Origin: Prochlorothrix hollandica PCC 9006 = CALU 1027
GTDB lineage: Bacteria > Cyanobacteriota > Cyanobacteriia > Prochlorotrichales > Prochlorotrichaceae
NCBI RefSeq assembly: GCF_000332315.1
Contig: NZ_KB235936.1
Coordinates: 48,196-112,195, forward strand
DNA: 64,000 nt
Reading direction: 5' to 3'
A program made the position numbers and the translations under genes. The notes under the pieces were generated by a model. That model was not told the DNA's origin, searched no databases, and saw only the letters and a program-made list of their open reading frames with translations. The stretch's first letter is position 1. Each line of letters opens with the position of its first letter. Of the stretch, positions 33,557 to 46,090 are shown in pieces.

Positions 33557-36500
33557 ATGACTACGCAACCGACGATCGCCCCCGCCTCTTTTACATTGCC
33601 TGATTTAGTGGAAATCCAGCGGTCTAGCTTCCGTTGGTTTCTGGAAGAAGGCTTAGTGGAAGAGCTGGAAAGCTTCTCTCCCATTTCCGATTATACAGGC
33701 AAGTTAGAACTCCATTTTTTGGGCAAAAGCTACAGACTGAAAAGCCCGAGATATGATTTGGCGGAGGCTAAGCGCCGCGATGGTACCTATGCCGTACAGA
33801 TGTATGTGCCAACCCGCCTTATTAATAAGGAAACCGGGGAAATTAAGGAGCAGGAGGTTTTCATTGGGGATTTGCCCCTGATGACCGATCGCGGCACCTT
33901 CATTATCAACGGGGCGGAGCGGGTCATTGTCAACCAGATTGTCCGCAGTCCAGGGGTGTATTACAAGTCGGAAACCGACAAGAATGGCCGTCGCACCTAT
34001 AATGCTAGCCTGATTCCCAACCGGGGGGCTTGGCTGAAGTTTGAGACCGACAAAAATAGTTTGGTCTGGGTTCGCATCGACAAAACCCGCAAATTATCGG
34101 CTCAGGTGTTGCTGAAGGCCTTGGGCCTGACGGACAACGAGATTTTTGATGCCCTACGGCACCCGGAATATTTCCAAAAGACTATCGAAAAAGAAGGGCA
34201 ATACAGCGAAGATGAAGCCCTGATGGAGCTGTACCGTAAACTGCGGCCCGGTGAGCCTCCCACCGTCGGCGGCGGACACCAGTTGCTAGAGTCCCGCTTT
34301 TTTGATCCCAAACGCTACGACTTGGGACGGGTGGGGCGCTATAAGCTCAACAAAAAACTGCATCTGACCGTACCCGACTCGACACGGGTTCTCACTCCCC
34401 AGGATATTCTGGCGGCGATCGACTACCTGATCAACCTGGAATTCGACATTGGTAACATTGACGACATCGATCACCTGGGCAATCGTCGGGTGCGATCGGT
34501 GGGGGAATTGCTGCAAAACCAAGTGCGGGTGGGGCTGAACCGCCTAGAACGCATTATTCGGGAGCGGATGACCGTATCCGATGCCGACTCCCTCACCCCC
34601 GCTTCCTTGGTCAACCCCAAACCCCTGGTGGCCGCCATTAAGGAGTTCTTTGGCTCCTCCCAGTTGTCCCAGTTCATGGACCAAACCAATCCCCTGGCGG
34701 AGTTAACCCACAAGCGCCGCCTCAGCGCCCTCGGACCGGGGGGTTTAACCCGGGAGCGGGCGGGCTTTGCCGTGCGGGATATTCACCCCTCCCACTATGG
34801 CCGCATTTGCCCCATTGAAACCCCTGAAGGTCCCAACGCCGGCTTGATTGGATCCCTGGCCACCCATGCCCGGGTCAACTCCTATGGCTTCATTGAGACC
34901 CCTTTCCGCAAGGTGGACAATGGCCGGATTCGTTGGGATCTGGCAGCCCAATACATGACCGCCGACGAAGAAGATGATCTGCGGGTGGCTCCTGGGGATC
35001 TGTCCACCGATGAAGATGGCTACATTTTGGGGGAAACGGTGCCGGTGCGCTATCGCCAGGATTTCACCACCACCACCCCGGATCAGGTGGACTATGTGGC
35101 GGTGTCCCCGGTGCAAATTATTTCCGTGGCCACCTCCCTGATTCCCTTCATTGAACATGATGATGCCAACCGCGCCCTGATGGGATCCAACATGCAACGG
35201 CAGGCGGTGCCCCTGTTGCGTCCGGAGCGGCCCCTGGTGGGCACCGGTCTGGAAGCCCAGGCGGCTCGGGACTCTGGCATGGTCATTGTCAGCCGCACCG
35301 ATGGGGAAGTGGTCTATGTGGATGCTAACCAAATTGTGGTGGCGGATGCCGAGGGCCAACACTCGGAATACACCATTCAGAAGTACCACCGATCGAACCA
35401 AGACACCTGCCTCAACCAGCGTCCCCTGGTTTTTGAAGGGGATGAAGTGGTGGCCGGTCAAGTTTTGGCCGATGGTTCCGCCACAGAAGGGGGAGAGCTA
35501 GCCCTGGGGCAGAATGTGCTGGTGGCCTATATGCCCTGGGAGGGCTACAACTACGAGGATGCCATCCTCATCAGTGAGCGCCTGGTGCAGGAGGATGTCT
35601 ACACCTCCATTCACATCGAAAAATATGAAATTGAAGCCCGTCAAACCAAACTGGGTCCGGAGGAAATCACCCGGGAAATTCCCAATGTGGGGGAAGATGC
35701 CCTGCGTCATTTAGACGAAAACGGCATTATCCGCATCGGGGCTTGGGTAGATGCCGGGGATATTTTGGTCGGCAAGGTGACCCCCAAGGGGGAATCAGAC
35801 CAGCCCCCCGAAGAGAAACTGCTGCGGGCCATTTTCGGGGAAAAGGCGCGGGATGTGCGGGATAACTCCCTGCGGGTTCCCAATGGTGAAAAGGGCCGGG
35901 TGGTGGATGTGCGCATCTTTACCCGGGAGCAGGGGGATGAGTTGCCCCCTGGAGCCAACATGCTGGTGCGGGTCTATGTGGCCCAAAAGCGCAAGATCCA
36001 GGTGGGGGACAAAATGGCCGGTCGCCACGGCAATAAGGGGATTATTTCCCGCATTCTGCCCATTGAAGATATGCCCTATCTGCCCGATGGTACGCCCCTG
36101 GATATTGTCCTCAATCCCTTGGGGGTGCCGTCCCGCATGAATGTGGGTCAAATCTTTGAGTGTCTGTTGGGCTGGGCCGGGGAAAACCTAGCCACCCGCT
36201 TTAAGATCACCCCCTTCGATGAAATGTATGGGGCGGAAATCTCGCGGGAAACCGTCAACGGCAAGTTGGAAGCAGCCCGTCGCCGCAAGGGGAAATGGGT
36301 CTTTAACCCCGAAGAACCGGGAAAAATCCAGGTGTACGATGGTCGCACGGGGGAACCCTTCGATCGCCCGGTGACCGTGGGCAAAGCCTACATGCTCAAG
36401 TTGGTGCACCTGGTGGATGACAAGATCCACGCCCGATCGACGGGTCCCTACTCCCTGGTTACCCAACAGCCCTTGGGGGGTAAAGCCCAGCAAGGGGGAC

Positions 36501-36856
36501 AGCGGTTTGGGGAAATGGAAGTGTGGGCCTTGGAAGCCTTTGGAGCTGCCTACACCCTCCAGGAACTGCTCACGGTCAAGTCCGACGATATGCAGGGCCG
36601 CAATGAAGCCCTTAATGCCATTGTCAAGGGCAAGTCTATTCCCCGCCCCGGTACGCCGGAATCCTTCAAGGTGCTGATGCGGGAGTTGCAGTCCCTCTGT
36701 CTGGATATTTCCGTCCACAAGCTGGATAGCCAGGATGGCAGCCTCAATGAAGATACGGAGGTGGATTTAATGTTGGATCCCAGCCACCGCCGCCCCCCCT
36801 CCCGTCCCACCTATGAGTCCATTAGCCGTGACGACAGCGGTGACGATGATTTGTAA
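33557..36856 (+). CDS. rpoB: DNA-directed RNA polymerase subunit beta
   Basis: This 1099-residue protein is read from the ATG at 33557 ([20 protein letters not shown]), with GAGGAA upstream; a TTG at 33536 would add seven residues. Landmarks: [15 protein letters not shown], the fork region [62 protein letters not shown], and the active-site region [17 protein letters not shown]. It forms the catalytic cleft with the split beta-prime subunits RpoC1 and RpoC2. Length is typical for cyanobacteria. The stop codon lies within a 12-bp tandem repeat. Confidence 0.97.
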   Translation: MTTQPTIAPASFTLPDLVEIQRSSFRWFLEEGLVEELESFSPISDYTGKLELHFLGKSYRLKSPRYDLAEAKRRDGTYAVQMYVPTRLINKETGEIKEQEVFIGDLPLMTDRGTFIINGAERVIVNQIVRSPGVYYKSETDKNGRRTYNASLIPNRGAWLKFETDKNSLVWVRIDKTRKLSAQVLLKALGLTDNEIFDALRHPEYFQKTIEKEGQYSEDEALMELYRKLRPGEPPTVGGGHQLLESRFFDPKRYDLGRVGRYKLNKKLHLTVPDSTRVLTPQDILAAIDYLINLEFDIGNIDDIDHLGNRRVRSVGELLQNQVRVGLNRLERIIRERMTVSDADSLTPASLVNPKPLVAAIKEFFGSSQLSQFMDQTNPLAELTHKRRLSALGPGGLTRERAGFAVRDIHPSHYGRICPIETPEGPNAGLIGSLATHARVNSYGFIETPFRKVDNGRIRWDLAAQYMTADEEDDLRVAPGDLSTDEDGYILGETVPVRYRQDFTTTTPDQVDYVAVSPVQIISVATSLIPFIEHDDANRALMGSNMQRQAVPLLRPERPLVGTGLEAQAARDSGMVIVSRTDGEVVYVDANQIVVADAEGQHSEYTIQKYHRSNQDTCLNQRPLVFEGDEVVAGQVLADGSATEGGELALGQNVLVAYMPWEGYNYEDAILISERLVQEDVYTSIHIEKYEIEARQTKLGPEEITREIPNVGEDALRHLDENGIIRIGAWVDAGDILVGKVTPKGESDQPPEEKLLRAIFGEKARDVRDNSLRVPNGEKGRVVDVRIFTREQGDELPPGANMLVRVYVAQKRKIQVGDKMAGRHGNKGIISRILPIEDMPYLPDGTPLDIVLNPLGVPSRMNVGQIFECLLGWAGENLATRFKITPFDEMYGAEISRETVNGKLEAARRRKGKWVFNPEEPGKIQVYDGRTGEPFDRPVTVGKAYMLKLVHLVDDKIHARSTGPYSLVTQQPLGGKAQQGGQRFGEMEVWALEAFGAAYTLQELLTVKSDDMQGRNEALNAIVKGKSIPRPGTPESFKVLMRELQSLCLDISVHKLDSQDGSLNEDTEVDLMLDPSHRRPPSRPTYESISRDDSGDDDL

Positions 36857-36883
36857 GGCGATTTGTAAGGCGATTTGTAAGGC
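36848..36883. repeat. 12-bp tandem repeat spanning the rpoB stop codon
   Basis: Three copies of GATTTGTAAGGC lie head to tail. The first carries the rpoB stop TAA, and the copies after it repeat that stop in frame. Contraction or expansion would therefore leave the protein end unchanged. Confidence 0.85.
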
Positions 36884-37026
36884 GATCGCCCCCTAACCGG
36901 GGAAAGTCCTGGGAGGGGATGCTATCCCAGCTTCAACGGCCTCCCAGGGTCACTGCCACCCTCGGTATTTCCATACTGGGGGAGTCCACTGGATTCTTTT
37001 TCTTTGCCAAGAGGAACTCGTTAGCA

Positions 37027-38928
<1,902 letters not shown>

Positions 38929-39085
38929 GGCTGATCGCTGAACGCGGGAACCGCAGGCCGTCTGTGGTCCTAGACCCAGGGACAGTTTTAGGATCGGGGG
39001 AGGGAGGGGGAGTCCTCCCCATGAACCCGACCGGGAACCTGCTCCCAGATTTTTTTTGGTACTGTTTGAGGGGACGTGGACATCC

Positions 39086-42000
39086 ATGACTGAGCAACAC
39101 ACTGAGCAACGCAAGCATCGCCCAACAGCGGATCAGCCCCTGACTTTTTACAATTGCGTGATTGATAAAAAGCAGCTTAAGCGACTCATTGCCCAAGCCT
39201 TTACCCACTATGGCACGGCCCGCACCGCAGAGATGGCCGATGATCTCAAGGCGCTGGGCTTTGAATATGCCACCCGTGCCGGGGTCTCCATTAGTGTGGA
39301 TGACCTGAAGGTGCCCCCCGAAAAGAAGGCATTACTCCAGGCGGCTGAGGAAGAAATTCGCACCACAGAAGCCCGGTATACCCGGGGGGAAATTACGGAA
39401 GTGGAACGGTTCCAAAAGGTCATTGACACCTGGCACGGGACCAATGAGGAACTGAAGGATGAAGTGGTGCGCAACTTTAAGCGCAACGACCCCCTCAACT
39501 CCGTTTATATGATGGCCTTTTCCGGGGCACGGGGAAATATTTCCCAGGTGCGGCAGTTGGTGGGAATGCGGGGTCTGATGGCGAACCCCCAGGGGGAAAT
39601 CATTGACTTGCCCATTAAAACCAACTTCCGGGAAGGGCTGACGGTGACGGAGTATATTATTTCCTCCTATGGTGCCCGCAAAGGTCTGGTGGACACGGCC
39701 CTCCGCACCGCTGACTCTGGTTATCTGACCCGCCGTTTGGTGGATGTGTCCCAGGATGTGATTGTGCGGGAGTACGACTGTGGGACTCAGCGCAGTTTGC
39801 CGGTGCGCAATGTCCGGGATGGCGATCGGGTGCGGGTTGCCCTCAGCGATCGCCTCCTAGGTCGGGTCTTGGCGGAAGATGCCATCCATCCCGAAACCGG
39901 GGAAGTTCTGATCCCTAAGTACACCTCCCTCTCCCCGGAACTGTGCACCAAAATCAAGACAGCCGCATTAGAAGAGGTGATTGTGCGATCGCCCCTCACC
40001 TGTGACTCAGCGCGATCGGTGTGCCAACTCTGCTATGGCTGGAGTCTGGCCCACCAACATCTGGTGGACATGGGAGAAGCGGTGGGTATCATTGCGGCCC
40101 AATCCATTGGGGAACCGGGTACCCAGCTCACCATGCGCACCTTCCACACCGGCGGGGTGTTTACGGGGGAAGTGGCCGGATCCGTCAAAGCGAAATTTGA
40201 AGGGGTCGTGCGTTATCCCGACAACGGACGAACCCGCGCTTTCCGCACTCGCCATGGGGATGATGCCTGGGTTGTGGAAGGGACCACCGACGACAAACCC
40301 TTTAAGTTGGTGCTGCAAGGGGCAACCCAAACCCTAGAAGAAGTGCTGCCCCAGGGCACTACCCTCTACATTAGCGACGGCAAAACCGTGCTTCCCGAGA
40401 CTATCATTGCGGAGACTCCCCTCGGTGGTCGCACCAGCAAGTCCACGGAGAAGGCCACCAAGGACGTAACCTCGGATCTGTCGGGAGAGGTCTTCTTTAA
40501 AGACATCATGCCGGAGGAAAAGAAGGATCGCCAAGGCAACATTACCCGCATTGCCCAACGGGGCGGCTTGATGTGGGTGCTGTCTGGGGAAGTCTACAAC
40601 CTGCCTCCCTTGGCGGAACCCGTGGTCAAAAACGGCGATCGCGTGACCGTTGGCGATGTCCTGGCCGAAACCAAACTCTGCACGGAGCATGGCGGGGTGG
40701 TGCGCCTACCCGAAGCGGGGGAAGGCAACCAAGAAGTGGAGATCATCACCGCGTCTGTCGTGCTGGATCAAGCCCTGGTGCGGGCCGAGTCTTCCCATGG
40801 CCAAAAGCACTATGTCATTGAAACTGGCAATGGCCAACGCTTTAATCTAACCGCAGCACCGGGAACCAAAGTGGTTCATAACCAGGTGGTGGCGGATCTG
40901 ATCAGCGATCAGTATTGCACCCAAACCGGCGGCATCCTCAAATATGCCGGGGTGGAAGTCAGCAAAAATAAGCGGGCCAAAACGGGCTACGAGGTGATCA
41001 AGGGGGGCAGCTTGCTCTGGATCCCCGAAGAAACCCATGAAGTCAATAAGGATATTTCCCTGCTGCTGGTGGAAGATGGCCAGTATGTGGAAGCTGGCAC
41101 CGAGGTGGTTAAGGATATCTACTGCCAAAGCAGTGGTGTGGTGGAAGTTACCCAAAAGAATGACATTTTACGGGAAATTGTCATTAAACCGGGCGATCTT
41201 CATTTGCTGGATGATCCCGATGCCGGTCTGCAACATCACGAACAACTGATCTACCCCGGTCAAGAGGTGTTGCCCGGACTGACGGTGGAAGTCCTGCGCT
41301 ATGGGGAATATGTGGAGACCCCTGAGGGAGGTGCCTTAATTCTCCGGCCCGTGGTGGAATATACGGTGTCTGATGAACCGGCGGTTCCCAGCCAAAGCTC
41401 CAATAGCGAAGCCGGTCGCTCCATTTGTCTGCGGGCTACCCAACGGCTGCTCTATAAGGACGACGAGCGGGTGAAGGCGGTGCAGGGGTTGAATCTTCTG
41501 CAAACCCAGTTGATGTTGGAAATTAACCAGGAAGCCTCCCAACTGGTGGCGGATATTGAATTGGTCCCCGATGAAGAAGGCCAAGACGATATTCTGCGCT
41601 TGCAGTTGGTGATTCTGGAGTCTCTGATGATTCGCCGGGATGTGTCGGCGGATAGTGTCCAGGGCCAAACGAAAACCGATCTTTTGGTGCAGGATCAAGA
41701 CAAAATCGACCCCGGCGCAGTGGTGGCTCGCACCGCTACCCTCTGTAAGGAAACGGGGATTGTCCAAGGTATCCGCGAAGGCTCGGAGGTGGTGCGCCGC
41801 CTCTTGATTGTGCGGGAGGCGGATCAGTTCCAGGTGGAGGTGCCCGATGCCCCCAGTCTGGGCTGGAAGCCGGAGGATCTCGTGGTGGCCGGTAGTCCCC
41901 TAGCCCCGGATCTAGAAGCACCGGAATCCGGTCAAATCATTGAGTGTGATGGCAATACCCTCACCTTCCGCATTGCCCGTCCCTACCGGGTGTCTGGGGG

Positions 42001-43069
42001 TGCGGTGCTCCATGTGGAAGATAAGAGCCTGGTGCAACGGGGGGATAACCTGGTGTTGCTGGTGTTTGAGCGGGCAAAAACGGGGGATATTATCCAGGGT
42101 CTACCCCGCATTGAGGAATTGCTGGAGGCCCGGAAGCCTAAGGAAGCCTGTATCCTAGCCCGCGAACCGGGGGTGGCTCAGGTGATTTATGATGGCGATG
42201 ATGTCGTCGAGATTAAGGTGATCGAAGATGATGGGACGGTGCGGGAGTATGAAATTACCCCCGGCCACAACGTTATCGTCTCCGATGGCCAACGGGTTAA
42301 CCCAGCGGATGCCCTCACCGATGGACCCTCTAATCCCCACGAGATTCTGGACATTTTCTTCAACTTCTACCGCAATTCCCGGGGGGATGAGCAGTTGTAT
42401 GAGGCGGCGATCGATAGTTTTGGCAAAGTCCAAAAGTTCCTCGTCGATGCGGTCCAGGCGGTCTACCGTTCCCAGGGCATTGATATTTCCGACAAGCACA
42501 TCGAGGTGATTGTGCGCCAAATGACGGCCAAGGCTCGCATTGAGGATGGTGGCGATACCACGATGCTACCGGGGGAACTGGTGGAAATGCGCCAGATTTA
42601 CCAGGTTAACCAGGCCATGGCCATCACTGGGGGTGCCCCTGCTAAGTATGAGCCGGTGCTGCTGGGGATTACCAAGGCATCCCTCAACACCGATAGCTTT
42701 ATTTCGGCGGCCAGCTTCCAGGAAACCACACGGGTGCTGACGGAGGCGGCGATCGAAGGGAAGTCTGACTGGTTGCGGGGTCTCAAGGAAAATGTGATCA
42801 TTGGTCGTCTGATTCCGGCGGGCACCGGTTTCAATGCCTACGAAGAATCCCTAGGTACCTATACTGATGGGGATCCTGCCTATGATGGCCCTGGGACCAT
42901 GGGTTCAGATCGCTTGGATGGGGTGGTCATTGATGACAGCCACGCTCACATCCACGACATTGAAGGAGATGGTCGCTCCTTTGGTCTGGAACCCCGTCGC
43001 GGCAACGAGTCTACTTCCATGATCCTGGATGATGAGGAGTTGATTGACGACAACACCCTGAGCAACTAG
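39086..43069 (+). CDS. rpoC2: DNA-directed RNA polymerase subunit beta-prime (C-terminal part)
   Basis: This 1327-residue protein is read from the ATG at 39086 ([20 protein letters not shown]). It has the bridge/trigger region [18 protein letters not shown], the zinc-binding Cys residues around [19 protein letters not shown], and the long cyanobacteria-specific insertion of repeated sandwich-barrel modules between about residues 350 and 990. The C-terminal part ends [20 protein letters not shown] and [16 protein letters not shown]. It completes the catalytic core with RpoC1. Last gene of the operon; terminator at 43231-43256. Confidence 0.97.
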   Translation: MTEQHTEQRKHRPTADQPLTFYNCVIDKKQLKRLIAQAFTHYGTARTAEMADDLKALGFEYATRAGVSISVDDLKVPPEKKALLQAAEEEIRTTEARYTRGEITEVERFQKVIDTWHGTNEELKDEVVRNFKRNDPLNSVYMMAFSGARGNISQVRQLVGMRGLMANPQGEIIDLPIKTNFREGLTVTEYIISSYGARKGLVDTALRTADSGYLTRRLVDVSQDVIVREYDCGTQRSLPVRNVRDGDRVRVALSDRLLGRVLAEDAIHPETGEVLIPKYTSLSPELCTKIKTAALEEVIVRSPLTCDSARSVCQLCYGWSLAHQHLVDMGEAVGIIAAQSIGEPGTQLTMRTFHTGGVFTGEVAGSVKAKFEGVVRYPDNGRTRAFRTRHGDDAWVVEGTTDDKPFKLVLQGATQTLEEVLPQGTTLYISDGKTVLPETIIAETPLGGRTSKSTEKATKDVTSDLSGEVFFKDIMPEEKKDRQGNITRIAQRGGLMWVLSGEVYNLPPLAEPVVKNGDRVTVGDVLAETKLCTEHGGVVRLPEAGEGNQEVEIITASVVLDQALVRAESSHGQKHYVIETGNGQRFNLTAAPGTKVVHNQVVADLISDQYCTQTGGILKYAGVEVSKNKRAKTGYEVIKGGSLLWIPEETHEVNKDISLLLVEDGQYVEAGTEVVKDIYCQSSGVVEVTQKNDILREIVIKPGDLHLLDDPDAGLQHHEQLIYPGQEVLPGLTVEVLRYGEYVETPEGGALILRPVVEYTVSDEPAVPSQSSNSEAGRSICLRATQRLLYKDDERVKAVQGLNLLQTQLMLEINQEASQLVADIELVPDEEGQDDILRLQLVILESLMIRRDVSADSVQGQTKTDLLVQDQDKIDPGAVVARTATLCKETGIVQGIREGSEVVRRLLIVREADQFQVEVPDAPSLGWKPEDLVVAGSPLAPDLEAPESGQIIECDGNTLTFRIARPYRVSGGAVLHVEDKSLVQRGDNLVLLVFERAKTGDIIQGLPRIEELLEARKPKEACILAREPGVAQVIYDGDDVVEIKVIEDDGTVREYEITPGHNVIVSDGQRVNPADALTDGPSNPHEILDIFFNFYRNSRGDEQLYEAAIDSFGKVQKFLVDAVQAVYRSQGIDISDKHIEVIVRQMTAKARIEDGGDTTMLPGELVEMRQIYQVNQAMAITGGAPAKYEPVLLGITKASLNTDSFISAASFQETTRVLTEAAIEGKSDWLRGLKENVIIGRLIPAGTGFNAYEESLGTYTDGDPAYDGPGTMGSDRLDGVVIDDSHAHIHDIEGDGRSFGLEPRRGNESTSMILDDEELIDDNTLSN

Positions 43070-43086
43070 GACGATGGCGATCGCTG

Positions 43087-43189
43087 TACAGCAGTCCTAA
43101 ATGGGTCGTGTGGTCTGTCCCCGGAGGGGGCACACCACACCAAGGGTTTCAGCCATCGAGATGCCTACAACTGATTTAGGGTTGCTGTA
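43087..43189. repeat. 103-bp MITE, TACAGCA family (copy 2)
   Basis: Same length and ends as the element at 17980-18082. The left arm of the central hairpin is mutated (GTCTGTCCCC against GGGGGCACAC). It lies between the rpoC2 stop and the operon terminator, so it is likely within the rpo transcript's 3' end. Confidence 0.88.
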
Positions 43190-43230
43190 GCAATGTCTCT
43201 ATATTGCTCAGTCATCGCCAAAACCCAGTA

Positions 43231-43256
43231 AAAAAGCCTCCCTAGGGAGGCTTTTT
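43231..43256. terminator. Bidirectional rho-independent terminator
   Basis: AAAAAGCCTCCC/GGGAGGCTTTTT is a perfect palindrome with an A-run on one side and a T-run on the other. It ends the rpoBC1C2 transcript on the plus strand and the convergent PEP-CTERM gene on the minus strand. Confidence 0.93.
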
Positions 43257-43295
43257 CTGTCATTGAGGGCATCGGGGTGACGCTGCAAGACGGCT

Positions 43296-44039
43296 CTAAG
43301 CCTGGGCAATGCGCTTGCGAGTGGCCAATCCCAAGGCACCCAGAGCCAGCAGCCCCACCACACCCGTTGGTTCGGGCACATCTTTTGCGGCTACTTCAAA
43401 GGCAATCTCGGTCTCCTTAAGCGTTTGGCCATTGGGCAATTGGGTACCGCTGGGCAACTGAGCTTTGTTGAGTAGCTTCACGCTATCAAAGGTACCGCTG
43501 AAGGATGCAAATAAATCTTTACCGTAGTTTCCAGCAGAATTGTACCCATTTTGGGCTATACCGGTGATATTAGCCCAATCCGTTGTGCCTGCTAAGGTAT
43601 AGCCACTAATGGTACCCACGGAAGTCGCACCGTCAAAAAATTCCATTACGTTGTAGGTATCGATCGACCCCCAATACATCTCAAACAGACCGGTTAGCCC
43701 TGACACAATAATGGGGTTGCTAGCTCCAGTGGGGTCATCTTTTTTACTGGTGACGCTATAGGAATGAACGTTGCTTTTGTCGCCAAAGTTGGTGCCGGGA
43801 ATCTCGTAACGATTTTTTTTGGCTTTAGCAGGATCCAAAACAGCGCCGCCAGCCACGGTGTAACCTGCGTTCTGGAGGGAGACACAAGAGGCTGTCGGGC
43901 AGCCTGCACTGAGGCTGAAATCAATGGCACCCAAGGTACCGGCTTGGGCTGACGGTGCGAGGGCCAAGGTTGCAACAGCAGTGGCGGCAACTCCCATTAA
44001 ACGGCTGAGGGAAAACGAGGTGGGGGCAGAGAAATGCAT
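43296..44039 (-). CDS. PEP-CTERM sorting domain protein
   Basis: This 247-residue protein has a signal peptide ending ALAPSAQA near residue 33 and a C-terminal PEP-CTERM tripartite signal: VPEPTGVVG, a hydrophobic helix and a basic end RKRIAQA. The middle is a beta-rich secreted domain with two Cys (GCPTASCVS) and no catalytic motif that I recognise. AGGAGT about 9 nt before the ATG is a good ribosome binding site. PEP-CTERM proteins are sorted by exosortase, usually to the surface or extracellular matrix. Role unknown, perhaps matrix-associated. Confidence 0.88.
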   Translation of the reverse strand: MHFSAPTSFSLSRLMGVAATAVATLALAPSAQAGTLGAIDFSLSAGCPTASCVSLQNAGYTVAGGAVLDPAKAKKNRYEIPGTNFGDKSNVHSYSVTSKKDDPTGASNPIIVSGLTGLFEMYWGSIDTYNVMEFFDGATSVGTISGYTLAGTTDWANITGIAQNGYNSAGNYGKDLFASFSGTFDSVKLLNKAQLPSGTQLPNGQTLKETEIAFEVAAKDVPEPTGVVGLLALGALGLATRKRIAQA

Positions 44040-44145
44040 GATTGATTACTCCTGTGTTATCGGGGCTATGGTGCTGCTAGACGAGTGTTATGTCCGTACA
44101 ATCCGCGTAATTTCTTAATTGACCAACAATGGATCAATAACTGAT

Positions 44146-44244
44146 GGGTACCTCAAAAAATCCAAATTCTCGCCCCTGGACCAACGCAAGAATAGGGGTT
44201 GTGGCGGGCGGCGAAGCCGCCCAACCCAATTAATTGAGGTGCCC
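44146..44244. repeat. MITE, GGGCACCTCGA family (copy 2)
   Basis: Ends GGGTACCTCAAAAAAT and ATTAATTGAGGTGCCC are inverted; the central hairpin is GGCGGGCGGCGAAGCCGCCC. It lies about 107 bp upstream of the PEP-CTERM start, possibly in its promoter region. An 11-bp tandem repeat starts right at its right end. Confidence 0.85.
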
Positions 44245-44288
44245 TGATCAACAACTGATCAACAACTGATCAACAACTGATCAACAAC
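44245..44288. repeat. 11-bp tandem repeat, four units
   Basis: TGATCAACAAC is repeated four times starting at 44245, 44256, 44267 and 44278. Each unit has the TGATCA palindrome. The remaining gap up to 44560 is AT-rich with no gene. Confidence 0.9.
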
Positions 44289-44560
44289 TAATGGACCTGA
44301 TGGCTAAAATCATAATTATCAATACTTGCGGCACAAACCTTAATGGTCTTTTGAACCTCAGACCCTGGCTTCTATCCGGGTAAATACAGATGTAAAGGAT
44401 TTTGGATCGGGTACTCACTCTAGCCCTGACCGTATTATCACTGAGAAAGTGGCCGGTGGCTAGGGTAATCATGCCTCTTCATCAACTCTTTAAAAAAGTC
44501 TCCCCAAAAGCCCCCGTTCCAGTCGCTCCAGGAGCTTAGTCTGGTCTTGACCCGATCGAT

Positions 44561-45688
44561 CTATGGCCAGAGTTGTGCCAGGGATCGGGCAACCCGTTCC
44601 ACATCTGCATCTGCGAGACCTGGGTACAGGGGCAGCGAGAGAATGCGATCGCTCAAATATTCCGCTTGGGGGAAATCGCCCCGCCCATAGCCCAGAGTCT
44701 GGAACGCCAGTTGTAGATGACAGGGCAGGGGATAGTGAATTCCCGTTTGAATGCCCTGGGCCGCTAGGGCCGCTTGGATCTGATCCCGCGTTAAGTGGGG
44801 ATGGTTGAGACAAATGACATAAAGGTGATACACATGACCGGCTCCGCTATCGTTGCGCAGGGGCTGTAGACCCTGGCTGGCCAAGGGATTTAGCAGGCGA
44901 TCGTAGATTTGGGCTAAACGGCGACGTTCCCGGTTCCAGCGATCGAGGTGGGCCAATTTCACCAGCAGAACCGCCCCTTGCAGACTATCCAGACGGGAAT
45001 TTACGCCCTGTTCCGTGTGGAAATATTTCTCCGGTGCCCCATAGTTGCGGAGGGTGCTCACCCCTTGGGCAATGGCAGCCACGTCTGTTACCACCATGCC
45101 CCCATTACCGGCTGCCCCCAGATTTTTGCTGGGATAGAAACTAAAGGCCGCTGCCTGACCGAGGGACCCGGCTCGTTTCCCCTCCCGATCGGCTCCATGG
45201 GCCTGGGCTGCATCTTCCAGCAGGATCACCTCTCGGCCTTGGGTCAGGGTTTGGAGGGCTTGGGGGGATACCATTTGGCCATAGAGATGGACGGGCACCA
45301 GGGCGCGGGTACGATCGCCCATCCGGGTTGCTGCCTGATCACAGTCCATCAGACCCGTGGCGCGATCGCAGTCCACAAACACCGGTTTGCCCCCCGCCTG
45401 TTGGATGGCCAACACCGTCGCCACAAAGGTATTCACCGGCACTAAGACCTCATCGCCCGGTTGTAACCCGCAGGCCCGCAACCCCAAGGCAATGGCATCG
45501 GTGCCGCAGGCCACCCCGCGCCCCAGGGTCACCCCGCAATAGTGGGCAAATGCTTGTTCAAACTCCTGTACCGCTGCCCCTAAAATAAAGTCCCCCTGGT
45601 GCAGAACCTGGTGCAACGCCTCATGCAGTTCAGCGGTCAAAGGTGCGTGTTGGGGACTGAGATCCACAAAGGGAATGGGGGGGTGCAT
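44561..45688 (-). CDS. DegT/DnrJ/EryC1/StrS family PLP-dependent aminotransferase
   Basis: This 375-residue protein is read from the ATG at 45688 (MHPPIPFVDLSPQHAPLTAE); the open frame upstream to 45805 is a repeat and not family-like. It shows GVACGTDAIALGLRACG, VPVNTFVATVLAI, ILLEDAAQAHGA and the PLP-binding Lys188 in FSFYPSKNLGAAGNGG. Such enzymes aminate keto-sugars for nucleotide-amino-sugar synthesis, used in surface glycans. Before the TnpB element at 45876 inserted, it was probably downstream of the 47337-47978 gene on the same strand. The substrate is unknown. Confidence 0.9.
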   Translation of the reverse strand: MHPPIPFVDLSPQHAPLTAELHEALHQVLHQGDFILGAAVQEFEQAFAHYCGVTLGRGVACGTDAIALGLRACGLQPGDEVLVPVNTFVATVLAIQQAGGKPVFVDCDRATGLMDCDQAATRMGDRTRALVPVHLYGQMVSPQALQTLTQGREVILLEDAAQAHGADREGKRAGSLGQAAAFSFYPSKNLGAAGNGGMVVTDVAAIAQGVSTLRNYGAPEKYFHTEQGVNSRLDSLQGAVLLVKLAHLDRWNRERRRLAQIYDRLLNPLASQGLQPLRNDSGAGHVYHLYVICLNHPHLTRDQIQAALAAQGIQTGIHYPLPCHLQLAFQTLGYGRGDFPQAEYLSDRILSLPLYPGLADADVERVARSLAQLWP

Positions 45689-45723
45689 AGGATCAACCGG
45701 AGTATCAGTGATGGAACCGGACG

Positions 45724-45797
45724 GATCGGACAACCGGAGCGATCGGACAACCAGAGCGATCGGACAACCAGAGCGATCGGACAACCAGAGCGATCGG
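45724..45797. repeat. 17-bp tandem repeat before the aminotransferase gene
   Basis: Units of GATCGGACAACCAGAGC begin at 45724, 45741, 45758 and 45775, followed by a partial unit. It lies 36 bp upstream of the start codon, within the expected promoter or leader. Confidence 0.88.
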
Positions 45798-45904
45798 CAA
45801 GACAAAGGCGGTGTGAGGATAGAAACTCCATCGGTGCGGTGGTCTCGCTCTACTCTCCTGACCGATCGCCGTTACCGAAAATCTGGGTCTAAAGCCCCGT
45901 CCTT

Positions 45905-46045
45905 CTAGGACGGCTTTTCTTCCTGCAACCGATCTATCCAGTCTTCCACAAGCTGGGTCATCGTCTTCTCTCTCTGTTCCGCAATCCGCCTAAGCTTTGC
46001 CAACCTAGCGCCGGACACCCTTAAACTGAGACTGTCTTTCGCCAT
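45905..46045 (-). CDS. Small ribbon-helix-helix-like protein divergent from tnpB
   Basis: This 46-residue protein (MAKDSLSLRVSGARLAKLRR, then IAEQREKTMTQLVEDWIDRL) has the beta-strand plus two-helix pattern of MetJ/Arc/CopG-type DNA-binding proteins: alternating polar/nonpolar SLSLRVS followed by helices. It is divergent from tnpB with 34 bp between start codons, and its stop lies inside the left-end hairpin of the element. The spacer carries repeated CTACCCATC words and an inverted repeat, possible operators. It probably represses tnpB and itself; that is inference. Confidence 0.72.
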   Translation of the reverse strand: MAKDSLSLRVSGARLAKLRRIAEQREKTMTQLVEDWIDRLQEEKPS

Positions 46046-46050
46046 TGCGC

Positions 46051-46090
46051 CTACCCATCGTCTACCCATCTATGCTATCATGGTTAGCAT
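46051..46090. promoter_or_regulatory. Putative operator between RHH gene and tnpB
   Basis: Direct repeats CTACCCATC at 46051-46059 and 46062-46070 are 11 bp apart, one helical turn, as often seen for RHH dimers. Next to them ATGCTA (46072-46077) and TAGCAT (46085-46090) form an inverted repeat around the tnpB ATG at 46080. Both lie within the short gap and start region of the divergent pair. Confidence 0.45.
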
